A DNA stretch of 64,000 bases from Psettodes erumei (lineage: Eukaryota > Chordata > Actinopteri > Pleuronectiformes > Psettodidae): contig JAFBJZ010000635.1 in NCBI GenBank assembly GCA_016785225.1, positions 1,736,001-1,800,000 on the forward strand. The letters are read 5' to 3'. Shown piece after piece: positions 1 through 14,730 of this stretch; positions within the stretch are counted from its first letter, which is position 1; each line of letters opens with the position of its first letter. A model generated the notes under the pieces. That model did not search any database and had not been told where the DNA came from. It was given only the letters and a program-made list of their open reading frames with translations. The translations under genes and the position numbers were made by a program.

Positions 1-218
1 AGAGACGGCGTCGGTCCATTTAGGACTGTCTCAGGTCCGTTTGTGCAATCACATTTATTCATTTCGGAGGATTCTTTTCTGAATGTCTGCTATTCTGATT
101 ACCTGCACTTAAGCGCTAATTGAATGCAACGATGGCGTCGTGTCGACAGCTTCCAGGCAAATGCCTCGTCCATCAGACAGTCGTTATAGCCTTTCATTAC
201 CTGAGTTCGTCTCAACAG
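1..218 (+). other. sim1 intron fragment
   Basis: This is non-coding sequence directly upstream of the first sim1 exon in the window. It ends in an acceptor (CAACAG) at 213-218. Positions 120-218 can be translated, but the reading is not SIM1-like, and similarity to the family begins exactly at 219. Confidence 0.8.
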
Positions 219-3200
219 GTAGAGTTGACTGGGAACAGTATTTATGAATATGTCCATCCTGCTGATCATGACGAGATGACAGCTGTCCTGACACCACATC
301 AGCCCTACCACTCACATTTCGTCCAAGGTAAAAAAAAAAAAAAAGCCCCTAAAAGCGTCCCGTACGCGACTGTATGTTGACTATTAATCTAATTAGAACT
401 CCAGAACCAGCGTATGGCTAAAATATACACAGTGGACATGTTGTCAATATTATATTAAAAATATTACAGTATTAGAAGTGGAATATTATCTTTGCCAGTG
501 TGTGCGTCTTACATTGGATAGAAATGCAATAATCTCTAGAGGATGGATTTTGAAACAACAAAATCGTTCAGTGTTTCCCACGGTTCCATTTGTTTTTTCA
601 TGCAAAACATATAATGTCGTTATTTTGTAATCAGTGTATATTATTATAAAGACAATCCATAAAATGATCTATTTCAGTATGCAGATATATAGCGACAACC
701 TATTGTCTGTGGGGGGGGTTTCTTCAGGTGACAGTTTCTCATTGGACTACTTATCTATAATCGCCCAGTTAACAAATTGTTTTTCCTCCTACAGAATACG
801 AAGTGGAGCGCTCTTTCTTTTTGCGCATGAAATGTGTGCTGGCGAAAAGAAACGCTGGCCTCACCAGCGGTGGATACAAGGTAGGTCAACGAAGATCTTG
901 TCACTGATAAAGTAGTGTTTAATGAACGTTTATTAATTAACAAATTAGGCAAGTGCAATTAATTTTTTAATAGTTGTATAAAATGTGTTATCTTCATAGA
1001 CTACGTTTTATTAAAAAAAAATGCTTCCCTCTAATGTCAAAGAGTAAGAATTGTGATTTTTTTTTTTTTACTATTCATTGATTATTTCAACAATAATTCA
1101 CCATTCCTGTTGATCAATGTATTGTATAAACTATGCACTCTGATTTCTGCACAAAAGAACATCTCTCTGCTTCATCACAGGTAATCCACTGCAGTGGCTA
1201 CCTGAAGATCCGTCAGTATAGTCTGGACATGTCGCCCTTTGAGGGCTGCTACCAGAACGTGGGCTTGGTCGCTGTGGGACACTCTTTGCCCCCAAGCGCT
1301 GTGACCGAGATCAAGCTGCACAGTAACATGTTCATGTTCAGAGCCAGTCTGGACATGAAGCTCATCTTCCTGGACTCCAGGTACAGTGTTGTCACCTATA
1401 CATCATTCATTTACAGTATTTCAGAGATGATAAAATAATTTGTTTGTAATGTGATGTTCAGTAATTCTGTATGCTTAATGTTAACTCTATAATGCCAAGG
1501 GTGCTCTGACAAAAGTACTTGGGTCAAAGGCTGTTGCCTGCAAAATACCAAGGAAAACCGGCAAATTTGAAATCTCCCTCAATCTATTTTTAACATCACT
1601 CCTTAATTCCTCTCCAGGGTAGCAGAGCTGACAGGTTACGAGCCTCAGGACCTGATAGAGAAAACTCTGTACCATCACGTCCACAGCTGTGACATCTTCC
1701 ACCTCCGCTGTGCTCACCACCTCTGTGAGTTACAAGCCTTTTTCTTCTATTATGCTTTTACAACCAACCTTTTTATTTTCTTTTGGTCTGGCAGTAACTG
1801 CTTGGGCAACCTGCTGCTGCAGCCACCACGTGCAGTCAATCACACGCACACACACAAACATGCATGGCGTTAAATACCTTAATCTCTCTGTTTTCTCTCC
1901 ATTTCTTTGATCTCCTTCAGTGCTGGTAAAAGGCCAAGTCACCACTAAGTATTATCGTTTCCTGGCCAAGCACGGTGGCTGGGTGTGGGTACAGAGCTAC
2001 GCCACTATTGTCCACAACAGCCGGTCTTCGAGACCTCACTGTATTGTCAGTGTCAACTACGTCCTCACGTGAGTCTCATTACATCCTAAAAATCTGTGAG
2101 AAATTTTTCAAATGAGAGCTGCTCTTAAAAAAACAACCCAATACAAATTGAGAGTAAAAGGCTTTTGTTCATGGAAAAGGTATCATTCATGATCATGGAA
2201 CAGTTGCATTTTTTTAAATTTAAATCCCACTTTTCAGGTATCAAGTTGCATTTTGGCTTGAAATCCCTAAAATTATAGCCACATAATCATCGTGACACAA
2301 TTCTTTATGGCATTATACCAATCAGAATGCAGCTGCATTATTAATGGTGTTTGCTGAGAGAACAGCAAGGAATATTTAACCAGATCAAGTAAAATCATAT
2401 CGCACTCTCTTGAGATCCATGCTCGAAGCTCACTTTATGATACGAGGGGTCTTTTTCTCTTGGAGAAATCCTTCCCTTTATCCCTCTGCAGCCTTTCTGT
2501 ACAAATCCACCAAGTACTATGGAGGCAGGGCTCTGGCAGTTGTGTGTTATGAGTGCACAAAGCACACTGAGGCCCTTTGAGACAGCAAGACAAACATCAA
2601 GGTCCAACCCCATCAAAAACCTCTACTGTCACCATCGATCTGCAGTCTAAGGAAAGCTAAATCGATCAAACGGTGAACTCGGAATCAATAGCTATCTCAT
2701 AGCTGGAGCACATGTTGGATTTTCCTCGTTAGGTTTGGTTGATCCAAATGTCGCTTTTTCTGTTTGTACGTGTGTGTGACAATGTGTTTGTGTGAGTCTC
2801 TGTACGTGCACGCACGCATGTGGCAGCACTCCAAGTATTGATTTCTTCAATGCAGTAAGGAGAAACCAAAGTAACTACATTAAAATGACAATGAATTTCC
2901 CAAAATGCATAATGAGGCCAAACGCGGAAGTATCCAAAAGCTCACATGCAGCAAGAGCGCAGAAAAACAACCACAAACCCACCTAAATTTAAAAAAAGAA
3001 ACAGCCCTGCCCCAACAGCATTTTAGCCCAACAAAAATCCATTAATAAATCATGTTTGAAGGCAGGCTGGTGGCGTATTTCAGACACGGGGTGCTCTGAC
3101 ATTGACCCTAAGGTGGAATTCGGCTAACACAGCTGAGTTTGCACAAAGGCCCAACATTATTGGCTCAGGCATAAGTCAGCCAGGGCACAGATAGGATGCA

Positions 3201-6200
3201 GAACCAGCCACCGCAACTATACCTGCAAGAGCAAATAACACCCACACTGTGTACTGGCTATCCAAACACAGCCTTTCCCCTAAGGTGTTGTACATAAAGA
3301 ATGGGTCATATTTAGAGTCATATTAAAGAGGCTGGCTGTGCAGGGTCAGGGATGGGCCACAGGGTTTAAAATGCCAGGCAGCTGCTATTACATACTGTTG
3401 ATGTGATAAGTTAAGAATAGGCTCATGTTTGCTGAACACTTGACACAGGAGCCTTTTCACTCCCTCGACAGTGACACTTGGATTGAGTTCAGACACAGGA
3501 CAGTGGTTTAAAACGTCAAAAGTGGTGCACGTGCGGCATGTACGTACACAAGTAAAAAAGTTTTTAAAAATTAGATGATTGTAGAAGAGAGTCAAAGCAA
3601 AGATGTGTGCACACATGCATGTGTGTCTGTGCACATTTACTTGTTTTGCTTCCTGGCAGTGTTCTGACAATGGTTGTATGGTAGAAAAGAATGATTAACT
3701 TTTTCAGGTTGTCTGTTATTTTTCTCAGAAGTGGGCTTAGCCTCTTGAATTTATCTTAAATGTTGTTTTCACATCTCATAGTACTCACATCACTCATATC
3801 ATAAAAAAGTGTGTTTGTAAAATAAGTCTCTCCAGCTATCTATAATCAATATTGACCAAGACGTCTGCTTCAGACTTAATTACTGATTAGGTCACTTGGT
3901 GCTCCACTACCACATAGGACTGTTTGAGAAGGAAGGTGCTCAGATTATGGGGAAAACATGCTAACCTAAATTTTTGAGAACTGGAGAACCTGGAAGGGAA
4001 AGATGAACATGCTCAATAACATTCACAGTGTCGTTTAGCAAGTAATCTACAGTAATCTAAAATAATGCTAGCAACTCTGAGAGGTTGTACGTAATGCTGG
4101 TGTGCTTACAGTAGCAATTTTATCATGCAAATTGTTACCAGGTATAATGTGTGCTGCCATCTTAGCTTATCATGCTTCTTAGCATGCTAACATTTGCGAA
4201 TAAGCACTGAACACAAAGTAGCTACAGCTGGCTGATGGGATTGTCATTAGTTTTGCAATTATTTTTATGATTTTGATCTCCTGGTGGTGCTAAGTGAAAA
4301 ATCCTGGTATTGGCAAGTCATTACAGTTTATCCTGATGGCAGATATAAATGTTTGCACCAAATTTCATGGGAATCCATTAACAAGTTCAACCTCATAGTG
4401 CTGCGAGAGGAAATGTCAGGGGATAATCAGCATGCTTTATCTATTTGGGATCATGAAAATCTATACATGTTTTCATGGCAATTCAGACAGGGATAAATAG
4501 TCACAACCTGGATAAATTTTGGTTAAAATTCTAATCCTCATTTCTGACATATACTTTGTTTGGGTCAAAAGGGACACTGAGTATAAGGGAATGCAGCTGT
4601 CCTTGGACCAAATGAGCCCCACCAAACCAGCCTTCCCCTATGCTGACAGTCACACTGAAGACAGGAAGAGCACTAAGTCACGTCTGACCCAGGCAAAGGC
4701 CAAAGCCAGAGTGTCACCCTACCCACAGGTAAAACACAAGCTGTTTTGCAAAACTAAATCAAGAAAAGACATTCAGTGCAGTCTTTGGAAAGACTTACAC
4801 ATTAAAAACTCTGTTCTCCTGTTTCCGTCCATCAGTTTTCCGCTTTTAATCCAGAGCGTTCAGAGTCAGACCAAGACAGCCAATGGGGCGGAAGCCCTCT
4901 GACAGACTCTGCGTCTCCTCAGCTTTTGGATCCAAGTGAGGCTGCAGAGGCATCTTGTGCCTATCGACTGTATCCAGACTCAGGCTCCCTGTGTTACAGC
5001 CTAGGCTTATCTGAAGAAGATCTCGCCCATGCCCAAGCACATCCCCACACCACCACCTGTGACCGTGTCCGATGCCAGAGCAGCCGCTACTTCCTGGGAA
5101 CCCCGCAGTCAGGAAGAGAGGTGTGGTGGGATGCCACGCGCTCCGTGCTCTCGCTGCCGAAACCCTCGGTGGAGAACAGCGAAGGCTATGAAATCACGTC
5201 CTACCATGGAGCCATTCATGGTGAGGTGTTAGGGTTGAGACCACAACCATCTGTCTCTGAAAATAGCTCTGGCCCTGCTTCTCCTGGTAGCTGTTTTCCA
5301 AATGTTATTATGGGACATGCTAAGTTGTTTACGCCGTCTCTTGCCAGGGTGCCGATTGCTACCATCTGTTCAAAAATTGCCTACAATTGAAAGCCAAGTT
5401 ATTTCACATTTCACATCCAGGGAAACAACCCCCACTGTGCTTCTGCCAAGACATTCAATCAAACAGAACATGGTTCTATATGCATTTAAAGCAGAAATGT
5501 GCACATTACATATACTGACTCATGGTTTTAGCAATTTAAAATATATGAGAAGACAAATAAGATAAAGTTCAGAACATTTTCACCCACATTGTAAATGCAG
5601 GCAAAAGGGATTAAATTACATTATTACATTAAGACAATGTAATTTATGTATTTCTCTGTTTATCAATGTGTACATTTACCTGTCTTTACAGGACGGGGCC
5701 ACTGGGATGAAGAAAGTGTTGTGAGTTCACCTGATGGAGGTGGGTCTACCAGTGATTCTGGGGAACGTTACCATGGCGACCACTTCCGGGCAAGCCCTCG
5801 AGAACCAAGCAAGATGGAGACCTTGATACGCGCAACGCAGCAGATGATCAAAGAGGAAGAGAGCCGTCTGCAGCAGCACAAGGTGCCGCTGGATGTCTCA
5901 GGGCTCACCAAGGCTCACAGCCCGTGCTTCAGCTCCTCCTTGCCCCACCACTCCCAGCTCACGATGCCTAGTGTGGTGTGTCGTGGCCCAGGAGCCCCCA
6001 GCAACGACGTCCCCTCCGAGCGCCTCCATCACCGGGATGGCATCAAAGTGCTCGGCCCACATGACAACGACGAAAACACGACCAGCCCTGCTTCTCTGTC
6101 TCGTCTCAGTAGCCCCAGCTCTGATGGGATCCCCAGGTCTAGCCTGTCCCTCACCAAAGACTACATGCAGACAGATCTGTCCCCCCATCCTTCACAGCCC

Positions 6201-6434
6201 CAGGGGAGCCCGCTCCTCTATCCAACCCAGGATAGGCAGCCACTGGACAGGCAAGCAGCCTATACTTTGACTGGGTACTCCCTGGAGCACCTGTATGACC
6301 CCGAGAACCTGCGGAGTTACTCAGGACTGGCTTGTGGAGGGGTCCAGTATGATGTGGCATCTCATGTGAGGATGCAGGCCGAGCAGATGCAGGGACACAA
6401 GGCCACCTCAGTCATCATAACCAATGGGAGCTGA
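219..6434 (+). CDS. sim1: Single-minded homolog 1 (bHLH-PAS transcription factor), 3' part; 5' exons outside window
   Basis: Eight exons join in frame: 219-327, 795-880, 1181-1380, 1618-1724, 1921-2068, 4572-4728, 4836-5220 and 5692-6434 (TGA at 6432-6434), giving about 644 residues. All introns are GT-AG. The product starts inside PAS-A (VELTGNSIYEYVHPADHDEM). The PAS-B core (SLDMKLIFLDSR, VAELTGYEPQDLIEKTLYHH) and PAC segment (VTTKYYRFLAKHGGWVWVQS) follow. The serine/proline-rich Single-minded C-terminal domain comes last and includes ETLIRATQQMIKEEESRLQQ and the conserved end SVIITNGS. Family knowledge: SIM1 pairs with ARNT/ARNT2, binds CNS midline-type E-boxes, and is needed for paraventricular hypothalamic neurons and feeding control. 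The bHLH, the start codon and part of PAS-A lie upstream of the window. VIITNGS and overall similarity favour SIM1 over SIM2; the a or b copy is not decidable. The introns at 328-794, 881-1180, 1381-1617 and 5221-5691 hold nothing I recognise. Confidence 0.96.
2069..4571 (+). other. Largest sim1 intron in the window (2.5 kb)
   Basis: The intron lies between the PAC exon and the start of the C-terminal domain, with donor ACGTGAGT at 2067-2074 and acceptor AAAAG before 4572. It holds an interspersed repeat at about 4060-4495. The stretch 2270-2350 is homeodomain-site rich (CATTATTAATGG). No coding sequence was recognised. Confidence 0.8.
4060..4495 (+). mobile_element. Interspersed repeat of a family common in percomorph fish genomes
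   Basis: The sequence contains phrases I associate with a very abundant percomorph repeat: TTAGCATGCTAACATTTGCG, GGCTGATGGGATTGTCATTA, CCAAATTTCATGGGAATCCA and GAAATGTCAGGGGATAATCA. The matches are degenerate, so this is an old copy. A second, inverted copy lies at about 57955-58190. The class is not clear from the sequence. It has no coding capacity. Confidence 0.7.
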
Positions 6435-8564
6435 CGTTATCTGATGCAGCTAAATCCTGTTCTCTAAATGAGGATGTTACAGTAAGGTGGTGCTGTATGC
6501 ACATGCAACACTGCCCAGGTGCTTGATGGGATACAGGCAAGACAATGAAAAAAAAGAAAGGCACCTGCACTGGATCTACGTGCTCTCTCTGGCTCCTTCA
6601 GCACAATTTCTATCCGTCGGGCCTGTGTATCATAACATTCTCTTTCTCTATCACCAGAGGACGATTTTCCAAGACTCTAAAAGGACTAGTGTTTAAGAAC
6701 TAACATTTGGTACACCACCTGGCACAGGGTGGAGGTTTGCTCCATTACATAGGAATACAGTGTTATTTTAATGGCAGTGAGCTGAATTCCCCCTCCCTGC
6801 GAAGGCGACCCAAGTTTTGAGTCTGGTTAAACATCAAGCCAGTGTTTCTGTTCCAAACGTCTTACGCATCGTTGGCCATGCGAGTTAATCTGTCCTGGAC
6901 ACGATTTCCAAAGGCAGTAAGAAAATGTGTTGTTCCATTGCCCCTGTACCTGAAATCTCCATTGCACAGAATATAATGTTTGACACATGAAGTGCAACAT
7001 AGGTAAAGGAAAGCATTTCACTATTGTAAGATGTCAATGTTTCCTGGTATTTATTTGTCAGTGGGCGATTTTCTGTATGTATCATTTCTTTCTGTCCAAG
7101 TAGAAACTTTACTGGTGGCATTAAATTAGTTTTGGTGTTTGGGTTACACCAACATTAGATTTGAAAAAAAGAAACACAAGTGGAAAAACAGAAAGAAAAA
7201 AATGCTTCTGATATGTAAAAGTGTAAAATATGCAGGTCGACATTTAACATTTTTAATGTGTGTGATGTGCCCTCACTTAGAGCGCTGAGAGAGAGTACAA
7301 AACCAACTCATTTGTAATCTCCTCAAGGCCTCTAAATATAGGCAGTGTATGTATAGACTTTCAGTTGTGGTTAAAATGATATTGTTTACATATCAGAGTA
7401 TAATTTTTCCTGTTTTTACCTCACTTAACCTTTACCCAACATATTAGCATATTTAGTATATGCTTTAAAAATCGTTAAATTCTGCTTGACATGCAACTGC
7501 TCTCAAAAAAAACCATTTGTTTTGCTTTTGTCATCACAGCCTGAAGGGTTACAATGACTGATACCAACTTATCTAAAATATGTTGAATGTCTTTTAGTTT
7601 CTTATTTAATTTATGATGTAAATATCATCACATAATGAATTTTTGGACAAGAAGTGACAAGATTATTTATTAATTGGTTAAAAAGTCTCTTAAATCTGAA
7701 TACAGCTGCAAACAAATCACTCGTCTGTGTTGATTTCTGTCCCACAACTGTTCCCATCAAAGCTGTTCTTAAACCACACACACAACACCACTGCCTCAGA
7801 AAAGCAGCATAACAGCACTTTTATGCATACCATAGCTACGTATATGTAGCATTCACTGTATGTTGTTCACTCATCATGAACAGTCAAGGCAGAGTTGTAC
7901 AATGCGTTTAGTGTGTTTATACTTGCCCATCTGACACAGGACCAAAAGACATGACTCATGATGTATCAACGTAGATTAGAATATATATACACATACACAG
8001 TCAGTCTTCAAAGTTGATAGTTGGGTATTTTTTATGATTTTAATCTTAAATTATTTTGTAAAGATCACTAGTAAAAGAAAAGTCTGAGACATTAAAAGAT
8101 TGATCTGGCTTCACGCTATATTTTTCTCATTGATAACAAATCTCTTTAAAGACCAAAACCAACGACGCAAAGATATAAATCTTTTTAGAAAAATGAGCCA
8201 CATATTTATAATTTCCTTTTTAAAAACTAATTTATTCAACCTGCAAGGCACCTTGTTTGTTTTTCTTTAAACATTAAAAGGAATAATAGTCCATTTGTTG
8301 GAGACAAATACATACTTGATGCGCTGAGGTTATTTATGGCAGTAATATAGTGTCTTTGGACTCAGACAGCAGTGGCCATGGTCACCTTATTGAAGGAGTA
8401 CGTCATCCAGTGCAACGCTGCGACTCAGTGATGCATTTTTAATAGTTTCTGGACAACAGTGGAAGTGTACAGCACAGAGGAATAAGTTATATCAGGCTTT
8501 AGATACACAAATGACTCGTAAGAGCATCGTTGGTTTTGATTATTTCATGGGACTTGCTGATAAT
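6435..8564 (+). other. sim1 3' UTR and flanking sequence; end not determined
   Basis: The sequence after the sim1 stop is AT-rich with no open frame of note. ATTAAA-type poly(A) signals occur near 7120 and 8273, and the first AATAAA is at 8582-8587, inside a repeat. The transcript end cannot be chosen from sequence alone. A long 3' UTR of 0.7-2.1 kb is plausible. Confidence 0.45.
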
Positions 8565-8745
8565 AACAAAAATAGTATTAAAATAAAGTATAAAAAGTCA
8601 TCCTTGTGTTTTTTTAGATATGCCTGACAACAAGTGAATTGAAATATGGCATTATTACAAACGTCAAGTACAAGAAAGTAGTTCAAATCATTATAACAGC
8701 AAACTACTGTGACTACCAAGCTGTCACATTTTAAAATGCACTTGC
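8565..8745 (+). repeat. Copy 1 of a duplicated ~180-bp intergenic sequence
   Basis: This segment aligns with 11543-11733 along its length. Shared blocks include TGCCTGACAACAAGTGA (17 identical bases), ATAAAAAG, a T-rich run before TTTAGAT, ATTATTACAAAC and ACCA..TTACATT..AAAGCACT-like ends. It is probably a degenerate dispersed repeat or an old local duplication. Confidence 0.7.
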
Positions 8746-9056
8746 AACAACATGTTCCCGCTGTTGGAGCAGTTGAACTCACACATTTAGCTGCTCTGAC
8801 CTTTGCTAGGAGGTAATTTCTCCTGCCATGTATTTTAATGTATGTAAGTTATTCACATGTCGCTGGAGAGCTGGCCTGCCTTCCAGCCCGTCTGAGCTGA
8901 GAGGGACCTGGACACAGTCTGAGCCCGGATGCAGAACTCCCATCAGTCACTACTGACATGACCATCTGATGGTCTGCCAGATATCACTGCTGCTGTCATT
9001 CCAGGAGGTAGAACTACTGCACTGCTGCGCAATTGACATCACAGAAGTCTACAAAG

Positions 9057-9058
<2 letters not shown>

Positions 9059-9091
<33 letters not shown>
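9059..9091. repeat. (TG)n microsatellite
   Basis: An uninterrupted TG dinucleotide run of 33 bases. Confidence 0.97.
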
Positions 9092-9095
<4 letters not shown>

Positions 9096-9161
9096 GAGTG
9101 TTGGCAAGTGTGTGTTTATTGCTGAGATGCTTCAATAATAACAGGCCTATTTTTTTCTACT

Positions 9162-9245
9162 AAACACTGGGGCCTTTGCCTGATGTGCCCTGAAGGCTTT
9201 CACGTGTAGAGTCGGCTACACGCGGCCAAACACTGGGCCTTTTGC
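9162..9245. repeat. Short direct repeats bracketing a perfect hairpin
   Basis: AAACACTGGGGCCTTTGCC at 9162-9180 recurs as AAACACTGGGCCTTTTGCC at 9228 onward. Between the copies is a perfect 7-bp stem (CGTGTAG at 9203-9209, CTACACG at 9216-9222) with a 6-base loop. Confidence 0.8.
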
Positions 9246-9596
9246 CCAGACTTTGCACACTTGCAGACACCACCAGCCCACCCAACTCACCCCCTCCTCA
9301 ACCTTCCATCCAAGATCTTCTCTGTCCCACCTCATTCCTATAGAAAGAAACGGCTATTATAGAATCTCAGAGCCTCGGGAAACAAGAAAGGCACAAATTT
9401 TGAGGGAAAAAACATGCAAAATAACAGAGGTAGAAAAAGAAATCAGATCCTAAAAGCCACAATATTACAATGTAAAAATAAATCGTTTTACATGTAACGT
9501 AGAAAGTATAATCAGTAAAATATAAACAATAGTACATGTAGAATGGCAAGGATGACTTACTTTACTATATGCATGATATTATTGCAGTATTATTAT

Positions 9597-9617
9597 TAAT
9601 CTAATCTAATCTAATCA
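9597..9617. repeat. (CTAAT)n short tandem repeat
   Basis: About four copies of the pentamer CTAAT/TAATC in tandem. Confidence 0.85.
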
Positions 9618-11542
9618 GGCATCCTTGATTTAGAATTAGTGGTTCTACTATTCATTAATAAATTGTTCGCTTTAGATCAATCATTATCAATGAATTTGAG
9701 CAACTTTTGGGTTACCAGGTTGTAAAAAAACTCCATGAACTGTCCCTTGTAAAATGTAAAAAAGTAACCTATAGTTGTCAGACATGACGAGAATAAAACG
9801 TAGGCTAACACCCCCTCTTATATAGTAGAGTATAAGGTATCAAACTGGAAGCAATCCAGCAAAGTACCTCAAATATTTCAGTACAGCACCATAGGAAAAA
9901 TATTTCTTAGTTTCCACTGCTGCCAAACAGTAAAAACTAAATTTGGGGAGTTGTGAAGGATTCAGGAAGTTACAGGAGGACAGCAGACATTGGGAACAGA
10001 ATATTTTCAATCAGTAATAAGACAAAGACTTGTATGATGTCACTGCATCAGCAGATGTGTTGTGTTAATCATTTCCTTACTCTTAGAACCCTTCATAATG
10101 AACCACAGCGCTGGAAAATGAAAGCATTTGCTGTTAATTTAACTATGCTACTGCAATTTTTAAAAAAAATCATGATTGAATCAGCTCTGCTCAAACCATA
10201 AGGCATTAGCAGTTAGAGGAGATAAAGATGCTGGCTGTGACATGCAGCTGAAACTATGTGAAGGCGAATCTTAGTGAATCTAAGTGCAGGAGAAATGGAT
10301 CCTAACCTCACAAAAACAACCACAGAATATGAGGGTGCAGGTGGCGAGGCTCAGAACAGCCCCCTGAACGTCGATTTGATTGATGTCAGGCCCAGGATTG
10401 AGGCACAATTGCATATTCATACATCATTTAAAGTGTTCCTCGGCCATAGTGCCTCCATAATTCAACCTGGCACTATGTGAAGAGTCATCCTTATGAAGCA
10501 GCTTCAAGACCAGCACGGAGGAAAATGTTTCAACATGTTTTCTGTTCGTGTGTACTTTATGACCTCTGTGAGCGTGAACTGACATCTTATAATTGTTTAA
10601 TTCCTCTCCATCACTCATATCTTTTTTCCTCTTCAAATATTCAGCTAGGGAGTTGCAGCATCTGGATAAATTTTCTACAAAACACACCCAGAGTGTGAAA
10701 TCAGGCAGAAATATTGCCATGATTTCCGATGCAGCAGCAAACAACCGGTCAACTGAGGGCAAAAATAGCTTGAGAAAATCCTGGGAAAATCATTCAACCG
10801 GGGCACTTAGCGACACCTCGACCGCAGACCTCACTGCACCAGAAACACATTTAGATGTTCTGATCGGGTGGACCGGGATATTGAGGTCATCCGGTCGATC
10901 TGATTGGCTGAGCCAGGAGACTGAGGTCCTTTTTGCAAAGTAGGGAGGAAATGAGGTTTGTCTTTGTGTCAGAACACCTGAGATGGGAATGCTGCTTGAA
11001 ATATACGCTGTTAATTACAGGCTGTGCAAAAATTTTAATGTACATTAGAACATTATAAAGTAATTTCATTACTCTTGGTATCTTTGGAATTAAATAACAA
11101 TAATACATTTTACTTACTGGATTTACCAATTTAAAATTAAAAAGATATACTGTACATTTATTTATTTTTGCAAAGATATCCCCAAATTACCAAACCAACA
11201 ATGTGTTATGTATGTATGTACCTGTTAGTCAAGACTTTCTGCCCTTTCTGGTATATTAAGCTCCAAGCCAGTGAATTCCTGCTGAATGTAATTCTTTTAA
11301 AAACAGTAATTTCCTAAACCAGTTAGGCTTTGTAGTTTTTAGCAAATGAAGCTGAAATAGAAATAAATCATGCATTAGGTGACGACTATCTTCAGTTGTA
11401 GATTTGTTGCAGGAGTACAGTTACAGGACAGCATATGTGGGACTGACTCAGAAAAAAAACTACAGAGCTCATGTTCATCGTAATGAAGGAGCACTTGAGC
11501 ACCAATGCAGCAGTGTGGCTCCCCGATGAAAAAAACTCTATA

Positions 11543-11733
11543 TCAAAACAAAAACTAAAATATAAAAAGCTTTATCCTCTCTTTTTTAGATGTGCCTGAC
11601 AACAAGTGACAAGTTAAAGAGGCGATTATTACAAACCTCAAACACAAGAGACTAGTGCAAATTGTTACAACAACAAAAGTAAGAATAGGTCAGAATACCA
11701 CCAGACTTATTACATTAAAAGCACTGCTTCAAG
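11543..11733 (+). repeat. Copy 2 of the duplicated ~180-bp intergenic sequence
   Basis: Partner of 8565-8745, in the same orientation about 3 kb away. Both carry TGCCTGACAACAAGTGA and similar flanks, with scattered mismatches and small indels. Confidence 0.7.
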
Positions 11734-12477
11734 TGCTATATACTGATGTCAATTTATAACTTCAGACTCATTCCCACATGTCACTGCCTGTTTATTATTA
11801 TATTATTACTCATTTAAAGTTACTGGTATAACATAATGCCAATAACTTATTTAATTGATTGCTGTAATTTACTGTACATTTACCACATCTTTAACAGAAA
11901 TACAGCCAACAACATGGTGACTGATGAATCTCCATCTACAAAATATAAAAGCTCTCCCAAGATGAATCATTTTCAATGTTAGCAAATAACATAAAAAGCC
12001 TGGACCATATGAGCCTGCACTATTCAGGGTTCCTCCAACTTGAATGTCCACAACTCTTTTCATTTCAAAGCCACAAAAACGCTTAACAACACTCAGGCTG
12101 CATGGAAATTCAGGAATCAACTTGTTTTGTAAGTAATGTTGAGTAAAGTTTGTGTTTTAAATCAAAATCATATCAAAAGCATGATTGGGTTTTTTTTTTA
12201 ATAAAACCGTAACAAAAACCCCTTAATTTGAAACTCACTAATCTTTCAGCAATGAGGCTATTAGAAAGACTACAAGTACAATATCCTGAGCCCCTGTTAC
12301 TTACACACACACATACACAAGCGCACACAAGGCTCAGACAGTGTGAATCTAATGCCCTCCAATCCTGTGAATCCCTTTGTTCCTGATTTCACACTTGATT
12401 TGCCCACAGCTTGAGTCTGGCTGGTATCAGCGTTCTCCTCACTGCTTTCACTCCTGCCAAATCCACAGAGCCACACA

Positions 12478-14390
<1,913 letters not shown>

Positions 14391-14730
14391 CCCTTGAGAA
14401 GAATTAATAACTAATTATGTCAGGTCACTCGTCCAGATGGCGGTATCAGATGGGCCCACTGTCTGAACCTCACCTCCAACAAGCACCTCTGACCCTGACG
14501 GCCACATCACCCCTGGCAACATGGGGTCTGAGGCCCATGTCACTGGGAGGATGGAACTGGGGGATATGTGAGGGTTTTTAAGGGTGCACATAAAGAAGCA
14601 GCAAGAGGGGGGGTACGAGCTGGGCGTGTCCGATCAGTGTTGGACGGCTGCCTTTAAAGCTCCATGAATACAAGACTCCCTGCCGGGGCCCTGATCTCCA
14701 CGGTCATGATTCTGTTATTACACGCCATGT
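14391..14730. promoter_or_regulatory. Candidate conserved non-coding element
   Basis: A compositionally distinct, complex-sequence block within the AT-rich desert. It begins with AATTAATAACTAATTATG and continues GC-balanced without repeats or an open frame. It lies about 8 kb downstream of sim1. The call rests only on texture and motif density; conservation was not tested. Confidence 0.3.

Noticed and set aside
568..590. CAGTGTTTCCC, reminiscent of hAT element ends
   Set aside because: There is no opposite terminal repeat at a sensible distance and no 8-bp duplication; chance is likely.
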